Source: Acinetobacter sp. ANC 4558
GTDB lineage: Bacteria; Pseudomonadota; Gammaproteobacteria; Pseudomonadales; Moraxellaceae
NCBI RefSeq assembly: GCF_002135375.1
Contig: NZ_NEGH01000006.1
Location: 1 to 50,585, forward strand
Direction: 5' to 3'
DNA: 50,585 nucleotides
Positions 9,650-18,385 of the stretch are shown piece by piece. Numbering within the stretch: position 1 is the stretch's first letter; each line of letters starts with the position of its first letter. Made by a program: the position numbers and the translations under genes. A model generated the notes under the pieces. That model ran no database searches. It was not told the DNA's origin and was given only the letters and a program-made list of their open reading frames with translations.

Positions 9650-10105
9650 TTAGCGCCCAGTACCAATAATGAGTGATAGAAGACCAGCAGCAATCATTGG
9701 GCCAACAGGAACGCCTTTAAGTAAAGCTACACCTGCGACAGTACCAATGAGTAAGCCTGCAACAACATTCGGTTGATTTGACATTAAGTTGACCCCTCGA
9801 CCACCTAACCATGCAACAAATAATCCGATTGCGATTGCGCATAATGATTTCCAGTTGAGAAATGATTTTAGAATTTCATCTCCAGGAATTTTTCCACTAG
9901 CAATGGGTGTTAGTACGCCAATAGTTAGGATAATAACCCCTAAATTTAGCCCATGTTCTTGCAATAAAGGGAAAAATTCACTTAAGGGAGTGATTCTAAA
10001 GACAATAAGTACACCAGCAGCAATGGTCACAGCTGTGTTGTGACTAAATATTCCGCAAGCAACAAGCACCAAAAGGACAATAAGGTTAAGATCAAGTTGA
10101 GACAT
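9650..10105 (-). CDS. DUF441 (UPF0756) family inner-membrane protein
   Basis: This is a 151-residue, very hydrophobic protein matching the YeaL/UPF0756 family (about 148 residues in E. coli). Four or five membrane segments are visible: near residues 7-30, 52-75, 84-102 and two in the C-terminal third. Glycine-rich stretches such as [19 protein letters not shown] are shared with the family. No transport or enzymatic function has been established for it. It stands alone on the minus strand, divergent from the pseudouridine synthase gene. The start ATG at 10105 has no strong ribosome-binding site that I can see. Confidence 0.85.
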   Translation of the reverse strand: MSQLDLNLIVLLVLVACGIFSHNTAVTIAAGVLIVFRITPLSEFFPLLQEHGLNLGVIILTIGVLTPIASGKIPGDEILKSFLNWKSLCAIAIGLFVAWLGGRGVNLMSNQPNVVAGLLIGTVAGVALLKGVPVGPMIAAGLLSLIIGTGR

Positions 10106-10239
10106 GCGACTGATTAAATGATAACAAAGCCAATAGTGTAGTCCTTTTTATGATGGAAAGGGAGATGATACAAGCATTTATCTAGGTATTCAGGGCAGTT
10201 TTGATTAAACTGTTGGCTATTTTAAATAATGAGCGAGCA

Positions 10240-10956
10240 ATGATGTTTTTGGAAAAAATGTTACAGTCACAAGGTTTTGGTACAAGAAAGCATTGTCAGC
10301 AATTAATTAAAAATGGGGCAGTTCAAATACAGGGTGAGGTGAAGCAAATCCCTAAAGAAAAAGTAGATGTGAATGAATTATTATTTTGTGTTTATGGTCA
10401 TGAATATCAGTATCGTGAAAAAGTTTATATTGCTTTAAATAAGCCTCAAGGTTATGAATGTTCACATCAATCGACACATCATTTTAGTGTATTTGATTTA
10501 TTTGATGATGTTCTTAATCAACGAGGTATTCAATGTGTTGGGCGATTAGATCAAGATACAACGGGATTATTGTTACTCACAGATGATGGTCAGTTTTTAC
10601 AAGCACTCACACATCCTAAAAAGCATGTTGCTAAAGTATATCAAATGCATACTGCTGATGTCGTGAATGATGAGCAAATGGAAAAATTAAAACAAGGCGT
10701 TGAGTTGCGCAATGAAGTTGGTATTTTTGCGGCTACCGATATAACGTGTTTAGCTGATAAGCATCTTCAAATAACGATTCATCAAGGTGTATATCATCAA
10801 GTAAAAAGAATGCTTGCGGCAGTAGGTAATAAAGTTGAGCAGCTACATCGCCATCAAATTGGTGCACTACAATTACCAACACTTGCTGAAGGTGAGTGGG
10901 TGTATTTAAGACAAGAGCAAGTTGAGCAAGCAAAATATCGTGATTTAAAAGATTGA
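10240..10956 (+). CDS. rsuA: RsuA-type 16S rRNA pseudouridine synthase
   Basis: The protein has a small N-terminal S4 RNA-binding domain (residues 3-55) followed by the catalytic domain. The motif CVGRLDQDTTGLLLL carries the catalytic aspartate (Asp104 from this start). LNKPQGYECS and YHQVKRMLAAVGNKV match RsuA, which modifies U516 of 16S rRNA, rather than RluB/E/F. The frame extends 13 codons upstream to a TTG at 10201. I choose the ATG at 10240, because the S4 domain begins just after it (FLEKMLQSQGFGTRKHC). That gives 238 residues against about 231 in E. coli. The tail is slightly longer. It stands as a single gene between divergent and convergent neighbours. Confidence 0.83.
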   Translation: MMFLEKMLQSQGFGTRKHCQQLIKNGAVQIQGEVKQIPKEKVDVNELLFCVYGHEYQYREKVYIALNKPQGYECSHQSTHHFSVFDLFDDVLNQRGIQCVGRLDQDTTGLLLLTDDGQFLQALTHPKKHVAKVYQMHTADVVNDEQMEKLKQGVELRNEVGIFAATDITCLADKHLQITIHQGVYHQVKRMLAAVGNKVEQLHRHQIGALQLPTLAEGEWVYLRQEQVEQAKYRDLKD

Positions 10957-10968
10957 GTTCAGTGAAAA

Positions 10969-11412
10969 CTACTTTAAAAAACAGTGATAGGTTTGAAATT
11001 GATCGTCTTTTACAAAGCCCATCGTTTCATAGAGTTGATGAGATTTAAAATTATTTTTTTGTGTTTCTAAACTAATTCTGAGTGCATTTTTATGTGCTGC
11101 AAATAAAATGGCAGTATCAATGAGTTGTTTCGCAGCGCCTTGACGGCGAAACTGAGGCGTGACATATACATCATCTAAAATATAATAGCTTGAGCAGGCA
11201 ACCGTAGAAAAACCTAGATATAACAGGACAAAGCCAGTAAATATGTCATCTTTGATATGAATAAAAATAATGCTTTGCTGATTTTCAAAGCGCTGTTTTA
11301 AAAATTGGTAGGATTCAGCAATATTGGATGAGCTACCGTAGAATTGGCGATATTCATCGAACAAAACGGTGAGTTGATCTAAATCTTCAAATTTTGCACG
11401 CCTTACAATCAT
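10969..11412 (-). CDS. GNAT family N-acetyltransferase
   Basis: This 147-residue acetyltransferase has the GNAT fold. The acetyl-CoA binding motif A is near residues 85-105 (YVTPQFRRQGAAKQLIDTA, with the R-R-Q-G-A loop). Motif B lies near 125-140 (NNFKSHQLYETMGF). The N-terminal IVRRAKFEDLDQL and DEYRQFYG are typical of small housekeeping GNATs acting on amines or amino acids. GGAG lies six bases before the ATG. It is 91 bases downstream of the antitoxin-like gene on the same strand. Toxin-type GNATs usually pair with DUF1778 antitoxins, and this sequence resembles the ordinary group. Substrate unknown. Confidence 0.82.
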   Translation of the reverse strand: MIVRRAKFEDLDQLTVLFDEYRQFYGSSSNIAESYQFLKQRFENQQSIIFIHIKDDIFTGFVLLYLGFSTVACSSYYILDDVYVTPQFRRQGAAKQLIDTAILFAAHKNALRISLETQKNNFKSHQLYETMGFVKDDQFQTYHCFLK

Positions 11413-11503
11413 TATTCACTCCATGTAAAAGTGACCTTTTACATTAAGCATAAAGAAAAATTGTGTTCTAAGATGAATAGAATTGTTTAAAAATACGACA
11501 ATG

Positions 11504-11836
11504 TTATTTTTTGTCAGCATCATTTAATAATTCATCAAGTTCTTTAAAGAAATCACTGTGCTCATCATCCAATGAGTGATCTTGATCAATCGCTTCAGAT
11601 AAGTCTGAAAGATTGATAGGCTTTTGTTCTTGTTTGAGTTTACGTAATTTAATGAGTTGCTCTAAATCTATATTCTGATTTTCAATTGAAAAGGGGATAG
11701 ATTTTGTTAATACAACTTGTTTAAAAAAAAGACGCACAGCTTGTGCTGGCGTAATTCCTAATTGTTTGAAAACAGCAAAAGCCTGTTTTTTTTCTTGTGA
11801 ATCTAGGCGAACTTGATAGACTTCAGTTTTTCTCAT
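11504..11836 (-). CDS. RelB/DinJ-family antitoxin-like protein, no toxin adjacent
   Basis: The N-terminal 50 residues match the ribbon-helix-helix region of RelB/DinJ antitoxins: YQVRLDSQEKKQAFAVFKQ, then LGITPAQAVRLFFKQVVL and TKSIPF. The acidic C-terminal half (DQDHSLDDEHSDFFKELDELLNDADKK) would be the flexible toxin-binding part. At 110 residues it is slightly longer than DinJ. Such proteins repress their own operon and bind a RelE/YafQ-type endoribonuclease, but no RelE-like gene is present on either side. The next gene on the strand is a GNAT acetyltransferase. It is either a lone antitoxin or a transcription factor derived from one. Confidence 0.72.
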   Translation of the reverse strand: MRKTEVYQVRLDSQEKKQAFAVFKQLGITPAQAVRLFFKQVVLTKSIPFSIENQNIDLEQLIKLRKLKQEQKPINLSDLSEAIDQDHSLDDEHSDFFKELDELLNDADKK

Positions 11837-11942
11837 GATTTTTCATAGTCAAATATATAAAGGCTTTAATGGGTATTTTAATTGAACAAAAAGTTATTTC
11901 AATAAAATAACACGATAAATCTAAATTAATGTAATGACAAAG

Positions 11943-12857
11943 CTATGACAATGTCAACTCTTGTTGTGATGAAAAAGACAAATACTTTTGATGAATTGGA
12001 TCTTGAAACTCAATCTTCTTGGCTAAAAGTTGTAATGGTGCAGAAAAGTCATGGTCTGAGTGGTGTACTACCTTTGGGTAGAATGAATCATTCTGAATTG
12101 CAAGCCCCAAATGATTTAAATGAACGCGAAGTTGATGTTGTTTACCTGTCAGTGGTTGTAATAAATATTTCGCCCATTGATCGTTATGTTCTAGGATTGA
12201 AATACGTGTTGTACTGTTACTTATACCCTCACTCACTTGCATGGTATAGAACGGTTCACCTTTTTCCATACGTAAAGAAAGTTGTTGTGGAAATTTTAAG
12301 GCTGGATTAAAAGGGGCAATCGCATGATACGTTTTTTGTACTTTGCGCTCAGCAAATAATTGTTGGTATTGACCACGTGTTTTCGGCCGCTTTGAAAATA
12401 AAACTACACCCGCTGTTTCACGATCTAGTCGGTGTATGGGAGTGAGATGCTCATTCTGTGTTTGCTGTTTTAAACGAACCAATAATGTTTCTTGTACATA
12501 TTGACCTGTTGGCGTCATCGTTAAAAAATGTGGTTTATCGACAACAATAAGTTCATCATTTTCAAATAAAATTATATGTTGAAAAGGAACGTGAATTTCA
12601 TTTGAAAGAAACCGATAATAAAAGATATGAATATTGGCAGTATATAGAGATTGAGTGGTAAGTATTTGTCCAGCATCATTGAAAATGAGTTGTTCATTAA
12701 ATCGTTGTGCCCATTCATGTTGACTAATATGGGTAAACTGTAAGCATAGATATTCAAAGATTGTCGTTGTTGGTTGTAAGAATATTTCGGGTAAATAAAG
12801 TTTACTTGCACTCACTCCATTGATCATAGGAGGTAAAAATTCAGATTTAATATTCAT
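11943..12857 (-). CDS. RluA-family pseudouridine synthase
   Basis: The catalytic motif HRLDRETAGVVLFSK and the downstream LTGKQHQLRVHLNHLG place this 304-residue protein in the RluA family. VVDKPHFLTMTPTG is the third family block. Many members modify 23S rRNA or tRNA; the target here cannot be read off. An N-terminal stretch (about residues 1-85) precedes the catalytic core and looks degenerate relative to an S4 domain. I choose the ATG at 12857; a TTG five codons upstream keeps the frame open. The gene is divergent from tsaE, with about 130 bases between the starts. Confidence 0.82.
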   Translation of the reverse strand: MNIKSEFLPPMINGVSASKLYLPEIFLQPTTTIFEYLCLQFTHISQHEWAQRFNEQLIFNDAGQILTTQSLYTANIHIFYYRFLSNEIHVPFQHIILFENDELIVVDKPHFLTMTPTGQYVQETLLVRLKQQTQNEHLTPIHRLDRETAGVVLFSKRPKTRGQYQQLFAERKVQKTYHAIAPFNPALKFPQQLSLRMEKGEPFYTMQVSEGISNSTTRISILEHNDQWAKYLLQPLTGKQHQLRVHLNHLGLAIQNDSFYPKVVHHSDHDFSAPLQLLAKKIEFQDPIHQKYLSFSSQQELTLS

Positions 12858-12986
12858 TTGTAATATGGTCAAAAAATTAAAATTTACTGAGTGAAAAAAT
12901 AACTTTTACACACTGCTACATAGGTTTTCATACAGGGCAATGTTATCATATTTACACTTTTTTAGCTTGTTGAGAGTCGTCTTGCC

Positions 12987-13472
12987 GTGAATATGCCATA
13001 TTCATTTAATTTAACGTTAGATAATGAAAATGAGACCCAAAATTTAGCACAATTTTTGGCACAGCATTTTACGACTGGAGTTATTTATTTAATTGGAGAT
13101 TTAGGTGCTGGAAAAACTACATTCACGCGCTATTTATTACAAACCTTAGGTCATCAAGGCGCAGTAAAAAGTCCGACTTATACATTGGTTGAGCCTTATC
13201 ATATTTTAGGAAAAGATATCTTTCATTTTGATTTATATCGACTCAATGATCCATATGAATTAGAACTGATGGGGATTCGTGATTATTTAGAGGTAGCGAA
13301 CGCCTTATTTCTTTTTGAGTGGCCTTCTAAAGGAGAACGTGAGATTCCTGAAGCTGATTTGATCATTAATATAGAAAAATCTGAAGATGAACTGACTCGA
13401 AATATCACTTTAAGTTCAAGTTCTGAGGCTTTACAACGCGCTTTAGAGAGTAATTTCAAGCATGCTGAATGA
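12987..13472 (+). CDS. tsaE: tRNA t6A biosynthesis ATPase TsaE
   Basis: TsaE is the small ATPase that works with TsaB and TsaD to form threonylcarbamoyladenosine at position 37 of tRNAs reading ANN codons. The 161-residue product has Walker A GDLGAGKTT near residues 37-45. It also has the family blocks VKSPTYTLVEPY and IFHFDLYRL, and FEWPSKG near residue 110. The start is GTG at 12987, with ATG at 12993 as the alternative; GAGAG at 12972 favours the GTG. Its last eleven bases overlap mutL. The tsaE-mutL-miaA-hfq order is conserved in gammaproteobacteria, but amiB, usual between tsaE and mutL in E. coli, is absent here. Confidence 0.95.
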   Translation: MNMPYSFNLTLDNENETQNLAQFLAQHFTTGVIYLIGDLGAGKTTFTRYLLQTLGHQGAVKSPTYTLVEPYHILGKDIFHFDLYRLNDPYELELMGIRDYLEVANALFLFEWPSKGEREIPEADLIINIEKSEDELTRNITLSSSSEALQRALESNFKHAE

Positions 13473-15462
13473 TTTACATAATCGCCGTATTCATACATTA
13501 CATCCTGCATTAGCCAACCAAATTGCCGCAGGTGAGGTGATTGAGCGACCTGCATCAGTGGTCAAGGAGTTACTTGAAAATTCAATTGATGCAGGCGCAA
13601 CAGAGCTCATTATTCGTGTGGAGCAAGGTGGTAGTACACTTATTGAGATCATTGATAATGGTCGAGGGATTCATGCTGAAGATTTACCTTTGGCAGTAAT
13701 GCGTCATGCGACCAGTAAAATTCAAACATCAGAAGATTTACATGCAATTATCAGCTTAGGGTTTCGAGGGGAAGCATTAGCATCAATTGCTGCTGTTTCT
13801 AGACTGACTTTAACCAGTAGTCAAAATAATGATGGCGTGGGTTATCAAGTTGAAGTCAATGGAACAGCATTTGACCATCAGGAAATTCAAGCTGTAGCAT
13901 CTCCTCAGGGAACACATATTCGTATTCAAGATTTATTTTTTAATGTGCCTGCACGTCGAAAATTTCTTAAAAAACCAGGAACAGAGTTTGGACATATTGA
14001 AGAAATTGTTCGTCGATTAGCATTAACACATTTTGATATTCGATTTGTTTTAGAACATAATCAGTCGATTAAATTAAATTTACCCATTGCAGACAGTGGT
14101 GAGCTACGCTTTCAAAGAGTTCAGCAACTACTCGGGCGCCAGTTTGTTGAAAATGCATATTGGATTGATGCAGATAGTGTGAATATGCGTTTAAGTGGAT
14201 GGTTAGGCCATCCTTCTGATGCAAGATCACAGGCGGATTTACAGTATGTTTATGTAAATGGGAGAATTGTGAAAGATAAAACAATTTCTCATGCATTAAG
14301 AATGGCTTTTGATGGCATTTTACATGGTCACCAACATGCGGCATATTTGTTGTTTTTGGAAGTTGAGCCCGAAAATATAGATGTAAATGTGCATCCGACC
14401 AAACATGAAATACGTTTTTTAAATCAACGTGAAGTACATGAGTTTGTACGTCATTATGCCAAAGATACATTATCTCAATTTCAAACGGCATCTGCTGATT
14501 TAGCTTCAGCAATGAAGGGTAATCATCAGACTGAATTGAATAGTCAACAAAATAATAATCACGTTGATTCAAAGGTTATGTATCAGCCACGTTATCAGGA
14601 ACAATTTAACCTTCATAACGCATCATCATCTGTCCTAGATGAATCTAGTAATGAAAAAAATAATCTATTAAGTGATTTTAATCATAATCGACCTGAACAT
14701 GTGCAGTATGCAAACGCATATTCCACAGCGAAACCGTATTCTAATAGTCTTCAATTAAATAATGCATTAAAAAATTATTTAGCACCTTTACGTGAAACAA
14801 CTGTGCCATCATCTTCATTGAACGGATCGGATGGTCATGTAGAGGCGAATGATTTTATTGCAAAAAAAGTGGATGAGTATCCGCTAGGTATTGCCATTGC
14901 ACAGTTACATGGGATTTATATTCTTGCACAAAATACCGAAGGTCTAATTATTGTTGATATGCATGCAGCACATGAACGTATTGTTTTACAACAAATGAAA
15001 TCGGCATGGGATAAGCCTGAATTTTGGACATCACAACAGTTGTTGATTCCAAAAATTATTAGTATTACGCGTATGCAGGCGATGCGGGTGGAAGAGCTTA
15101 AAGAGCAATTGGCGCGTTTGGGGCTTGAGATAAATCAATATGGTGAAGATCAGGTTATTGTACGAGGTGTTCCAGCAATTTTGCATAAGGCAGATTTCTC
15201 TGAACTTATCCCTGAATTATTAAATGATTTAGACCCAAATGATGAAGCACAAGGCTTATTGCAAAAGCGTGATCAAATTTTAGCAGGCATGGCATGTCAT
15301 AGTGCAGTGCGAGCACATAGAATGTTGAGTCTCTCTGAAATGAATGCACTACTTCGACAGATGGAACAAACTGAATTCGCAAGTCAATGTAATCATGGAC
15401 GACCAACTTGGCGTGCGTTTCCATTAGCTCAATTAGATAAACTTTTTGCTCGAGGAGAGTAG
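13462..15462 (+). CDS. mutL: DNA mismatch repair protein MutL
   Basis: MutL couples MutS mismatch recognition to strand incision. The 666-residue product has the GHKL ATPase motifs ENSIDAGA (40-47), DNGRGI (65-70), RHATSKI and GFRGEAL (100-106), then a variable glutamine- and asparagine-rich linker (about 345-470). The C-terminal dimerisation domain carries VDMHAAHERIVLQQ, GMACHSAVRA (Cys612) and QCNHGRPTW (Cys643). These resemble the metal-site motifs of endonuclease-type MutL, except that the DQHA(X)2E(X)4E motif ends in Gln510 instead of Glu. The start overlaps tsaE and the miaA start follows by six bases, so the three are translationally linked. Confidence 0.97.
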   Translation: MLNDLHNRRIHTLHPALANQIAAGEVIERPASVVKELLENSIDAGATELIIRVEQGGSTLIEIIDNGRGIHAEDLPLAVMRHATSKIQTSEDLHAIISLGFRGEALASIAAVSRLTLTSSQNNDGVGYQVEVNGTAFDHQEIQAVASPQGTHIRIQDLFFNVPARRKFLKKPGTEFGHIEEIVRRLALTHFDIRFVLEHNQSIKLNLPIADSGELRFQRVQQLLGRQFVENAYWIDADSVNMRLSGWLGHPSDARSQADLQYVYVNGRIVKDKTISHALRMAFDGILHGHQHAAYLLFLEVEPENIDVNVHPTKHEIRFLNQREVHEFVRHYAKDTLSQFQTASADLASAMKGNHQTELNSQQNNNHVDSKVMYQPRYQEQFNLHNASSSVLDESSNEKNNLLSDFNHNRPEHVQYANAYSTAKPYSNSLQLNNALKNYLAPLRETTVPSSSLNGSDGHVEANDFIAKKVDEYPLGIAIAQLHGIYILAQNTEGLIIVDMHAAHERIVLQQMKSAWDKPEFWTSQQLLIPKIISITRMQAMRVEELKEQLARLGLEINQYGEDQVIVRGVPAILHKADFSELIPELLNDLDPNDEAQGLLQKRDQILAGMACHSAVRAHRMLSLSEMNALLRQMEQTEFASQCNHGRPTWRAFPLAQLDKLFARGE

Positions 15463-15468
15463 TTTTAC

Positions 15469-16413
15469 ATGTCAAACGAATTGCCAGTCATTAATTTGAT
15501 GGGACCTACAGCAAGCGGGAAAACAGCTTTGGCATGTGAGCTATATGAACATGGTGGATTTGAACTTATCTCTGTTGATTCTGCTTTGGTTTATCGAGAT
15601 ATGGATATAGGTACGGCTAAACCAAGTAAAGCAGAGCAAGAGGCATATCCACATCATTTAATTGATATTATTTCTCCATTAGAAGTATATTCTGCTGCGG
15701 AGTTTGTAGAAGATGCATGTTGTTTAATTGATGAAATTCATGCTAGAGGTAAAACACCGATTTTAGTTGGTGGCACTATGCTTTATTTCAAAGCATTACT
15801 TGAAGGACTTTCAAGTAACTTACCGAGTGCAGATTATGCGATTCGTCGTGAAATTGAAGCTGAAGCAGAAAAACAGGGTTGGGAATCTGTATATGCTGAA
15901 CTTTGCCGAGTGGATTTACTTGCGGGGCAAAAATTTAAAGTCAGCGACAGACAGCGTATTATTCGTGCATTAGAAGTCTATCGAATTACTGGGCAACCGA
16001 TTACACAGTTACAAGCAGAACAACCTAAAAATGTACCTTATCGTTATAAATTTGAAAATTATGCATTGATACCAGATCGAGCTGAATTACATCAAAGGAT
16101 TGAGCAACGATTAGAAAAGATGTGGGAAATCGGTTTTTTGAGTGAAGTAGAATCTCTTATTGAAAAATATGATTTAGATGAGAATTTTTCGTCAATGCGT
16201 GCGGTTGGTTATCGGCAAGCCTTGAATTTTCTACTTAAATGTGATAATAATCACGTAAATATGGAAGAAATGAAGGATAAAGCGTTATTTGCAACACGAC
16301 AACTTGCAAAACGTCAATACACTTGGTTACGTTCTTTGAAAGAAATACATAAAATTCAAACATATTTAACCATTAAGAATGCACAAGAAGACTTGCTAAA
16401 CTATTACGTTTAA
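15469..16413 (+). CDS. miaA: tRNA dimethylallyltransferase MiaA
   Basis: MiaA transfers a dimethylallyl group to A37 of tRNAs that read codons starting with U. The 314-residue protein has the P-loop GPTASGKT at residues 12-19, [17 protein letters not shown] with the catalytic Asp, and [27 protein letters not shown] and [11 protein letters not shown] near the C-terminus are further family blocks. It begins six bases after mutL with GGAG nearby, so it belongs to the same operon. Between miaA and hfq, arms ACCGTCT (16428) and AGACGGT (16463) could form a weak hairpin. Confidence 0.97.
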   Translation: MSNELPVINLMGPTASGKTALACELYEHGGFELISVDSALVYRDMDIGTAKPSKAEQEAYPHHLIDIISPLEVYSAAEFVEDACCLIDEIHARGKTPILVGGTMLYFKALLEGLSSNLPSADYAIRREIEAEAEKQGWESVYAELCRVDLLAGQKFKVSDRQRIIRALEVYRITGQPITQLQAEQPKNVPYRYKFENYALIPDRAELHQRIEQRLEKMWEIGFLSEVESLIEKYDLDENFSSMRAVGYRQALNFLLKCDNNHVNMEEMKDKALFATRQLAKRQYTWLRSLKEIHKIQTYLTIKNAQEDLLNYYV

Positions 16414-16507
16414 AGCAAAATTTAACTACCGTCTTTTTTATAAATTTTAATTGAAAAATTAGAGACGGTTTTGCGCTGATATTTTAAATTTTTTGGAGTT
16501 ATATAAC

Positions 16508-17014
16508 ATGTCTAAAGGTCAAACTTTACAAGATCCGTTTTTAAATTCACTTCGTAAAGAACGTATTCCAGTTTCTATCTTCCTCGTAAATGGTATTAAA
16601 TTACAAGGTCATATTGAATCTTTTGATCAATATGTTGTTTTGTTAAAAAATACTGTAAGCCAAATGGTTTATAAGCATGCTATTTCAACTGTAGTGCCTG
16701 CACGTAATCCACGTCCAGCTGGTGCTCAAGGTAGCACTCCAGCATTCGGTACTCAGGGTGGTAGTGCTGGTGGTCAAGGTGGCTTTGGTGGTAACCAAGG
16801 TGGCTTCGGTGGTCAAGGTGGCTTTGGTGGTAATCAAGGTGGCTTCGGTGGTCAAGGTGGCTTCGGTGGTCAAGGTGGCTTCGGTGGTCAAGGTGGCTTC
16901 GGCGGCAATCAAGGTGGCTTCGGTGGTCAAGGTGGCTTTGGTGGTCAAGGTGGCTTTGATGCTGAACCTAAATTTGATGATGTTCAAGAAGATGAAAATA
17001 ACAGTAATCGTTAA
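16508..17014 (+). CDS. hfq: RNA chaperone Hfq with long glycine-rich tail
   Basis: Hfq forms a hexameric ring that pairs small RNAs with mRNAs. The first 66 residues are the canonical Sm core: [40 protein letters not shown], then [12 protein letters not shown]. The rest of the 168-residue chain is unusual: a low-complexity tail with about ten GGFGG[QN] units, ending in an acidic stretch ([14 protein letters not shown]). E. coli Hfq has 102 residues, and long glycine-rich tails are known in Acinetobacter. The start is the ATG at 16508, preceded by TTTGGAG. The tail DNA is a near-perfect tandem repeat (16775-16960). A strong bidirectional terminator follows. Confidence 0.97.
   Translation: MSKGQTLQDPFLNSLRKERIPVSIFLVNGIKLQGHIESFDQYVVLLKNTVSQMVYKHAISTVVPARNPRPAGAQGSTPAFGTQGGSAGGQGGFGGNQGGFGGQGGFGGNQGGFGGQGGFGGQGGFGGQGGFGGNQGGFGGQGGFGGQGGFDAEPKFDDVQEDENNSNR
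16775..16960 (+). repeat. In-frame tandem repeat encoding the Hfq glycine-rich tail
   Basis: The DNA cycles through GGTGGCTTCGGTGGTCAA and variants with AAC/AAT for CAA, in units of 18 or 21 bases. All units keep frame. Several adjacent copies are identical or differ by one base, as expected from recent duplication. Unit number is therefore likely to vary between strains. Confidence 0.9.
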
Positions 17015-17021
17015 TTGAAAT

Positions 17022-17053
17022 AAAAAAAGCCTCTCGATTGAGAGGCTTTTTTT
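17022..17053. terminator. Bidirectional terminator between hfq and surA
   Basis: AAAAAAAGCCTCTC and GAGAGGCTTTTTTT form a stem with a GATT loop. T runs on both sides suit termination of hfq on the plus strand and surA on the minus strand, since the two genes converge here. Confidence 0.92.
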
Positions 17054-17086
17054 ATTGATGAATAATATGAATATTGATTGATTTAT

Positions 17087-18385
17087 TTAATTATTTGTTT
17101 TTGGATTTAAAGAAGGATCTTTAATATCGACATAAGCATTATTGCGTACTTCTCTTAACCAGTTATCAACTTCAGCGTCAAATTGTCTTTCACCTAAAAC
17201 TTGACGCGCCATATTCTTTTGATATTCTTTGGTCATGTCTTGTTGTCTTGTGTCAACAACCTCTAGGATATGCCAGCCAAACTGTGATTGAAATGGAGTG
17301 GTATATGTTCCGATAGGTGTATTCTTCATTTGATTTTCAAATTCAGGAACCATAACACCTAAATTTACCCAGCCTAAACTTCCACCATCTCGTGCAGAAC
17401 CTGGATCATTAGAAAAGGTCGAGGCAAGTACCGCAAAATCTTCACCTGCTTTTAAGCGATTATAAATGCTATCAATCATTTGTTTCGCATTGTCTTGGCT
17501 GACGACTTCTGAAGGCTGAATGAGAATGTGGCGTACATTATATTGGGGTACGAGCGCTTTTTGGTCACTTGACTTTAAATCGACAAGCTTTAAGACATGG
17601 AAATCATCACGTACTTGAATTGGCTGAGTTGTTTGTCCGATATTTAATGTGCTAACTTCTGCGACAAGTTCACTTGGAATATCTGAGAGGTTGCGATAAC
17701 CTAAATCATTGCCTGTTACAAATGTTTTTGCATTTGTAAATTTCTGGCTAATATTACTGATGTCATTTGTCGTATTAAGCGCATCTTGGACTTGTTGAGC
17801 AACTTGTTTGGCATTCTCACCTGATATTTTAAGGTGCATGATATGGGCTTGATTACCAAGAGCTGCTTGACCTTGAGGGGTTTTTAAAAAGTTATTAATA
17901 TCTTGATCACTAATTTGAATACGTGACATAACAATTTGTTGACGTAAATGATTAATCGCTAAATCTTCGGCAACTTGATATCTTAAAGCTTCATAAGCAC
18001 CAGGATTTTGAGCATCTAATTTTTTTTGAAAAGCTTCAATAGACGGGCTACCTGCTTGTTTTGCAATTCCTAAAATTGCTTCGTTTAAAGATTTTTCATC
18101 TGCATTAATATTAAATTTTTTGACTTGTTCCAATTGAGCTTCACGAAGGATGAGCTGTTCCAGTGCTTGTTGAGCAATAAAAGCTTCAGGCGGTGTTTGC
18201 TTATTATTTTCAAAATGTTGTCTAAATTCTTCTATGCTATGTGCTAAATCGCTTCTCAGAATAACATTGTTATCAACAATAGCAACAATCTCATCTGAGC
18301 TTTGAGCTGATGCAGAAGATGCTGCAACAATGCTGAGAGCGACTATAGAGGCTTTAAAAAACTGTTGTAGTTGTTTTGTCTTCAT
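17087..18385 (-). CDS. surA: Periplasmic chaperone and peptidyl-prolyl isomerase SurA
   Basis: SurA escorts unfolded outer-membrane proteins across the periplasm to BAM. The 432-residue product has a signal peptide ending near SSASA (cleavage after about residue 27). A SurA N-terminal domain beginning DEIVAIVDNNVILRSDL follows, then two parvulin domains (about 180-280 and 290-390), the second showing NVRHILIQPSE and GSARDGGSLGWV. The ATG at 18385 shares its A with the last base of the lptD stop codon (TAATG), which fixes the start and implies translational coupling. A frame extension of five codons upstream lies inside lptD. LptD is itself a SurA-dependent protein, so the pairing makes sense. 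Confidence 0.95.
   Translation of the reverse strand: MKTKQLQQFFKASIVALSIVAASSASAQSSDEIVAIVDNNVILRSDLAHSIEEFRQHFENNKQTPPEAFIAQQALEQLILREAQLEQVKKFNINADEKSLNEAILGIAKQAGSPSIEAFQKKLDAQNPGAYEALRYQVAEDLAINHLRQQIVMSRIQISDQDINNFLKTPQGQAALGNQAHIMHLKISGENAKQVAQQVQDALNTTNDISNISQKFTNAKTFVTGNDLGYRNLSDIPSELVAEVSTLNIGQTTQPIQVRDDFHVLKLVDLKSSDQKALVPQYNVRHILIQPSEVVSQDNAKQMIDSIYNRLKAGEDFAVLASTFSNDPGSARDGGSLGWVNLGVMVPEFENQMKNTPIGTYTTPFQSQFGWHILEVVDTRQQDMTKEYQKNMARQVLGERQFDAEVDNWLREVRNNAYVDIKDPSLNPKTNN

Noticed and set aside
10969..11836. A complete toxin-antitoxin pair formed by the GNAT and RelB-like genes
   Set aside because: The gap is 91 bases, GNAT toxins normally pair with DUF1778 antitoxins, and this GNAT looks like an ordinary small-molecule enzyme; kept only as a finding to test.
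11945..12310. A 121-codon plus-strand frame opposite the RluA-family gene
   Set aside because: It is the reverse of a clear pseudouridine synthase and resembles nothing on its own.
16685..17018. Long open frames on both strands across the end of hfq
   Set aside because: They follow from the tandem repeat in the glycine codons; the peptides are simple Thr/Ala/Leu or Val/Lys repeats, and Hfq accounts for the region.
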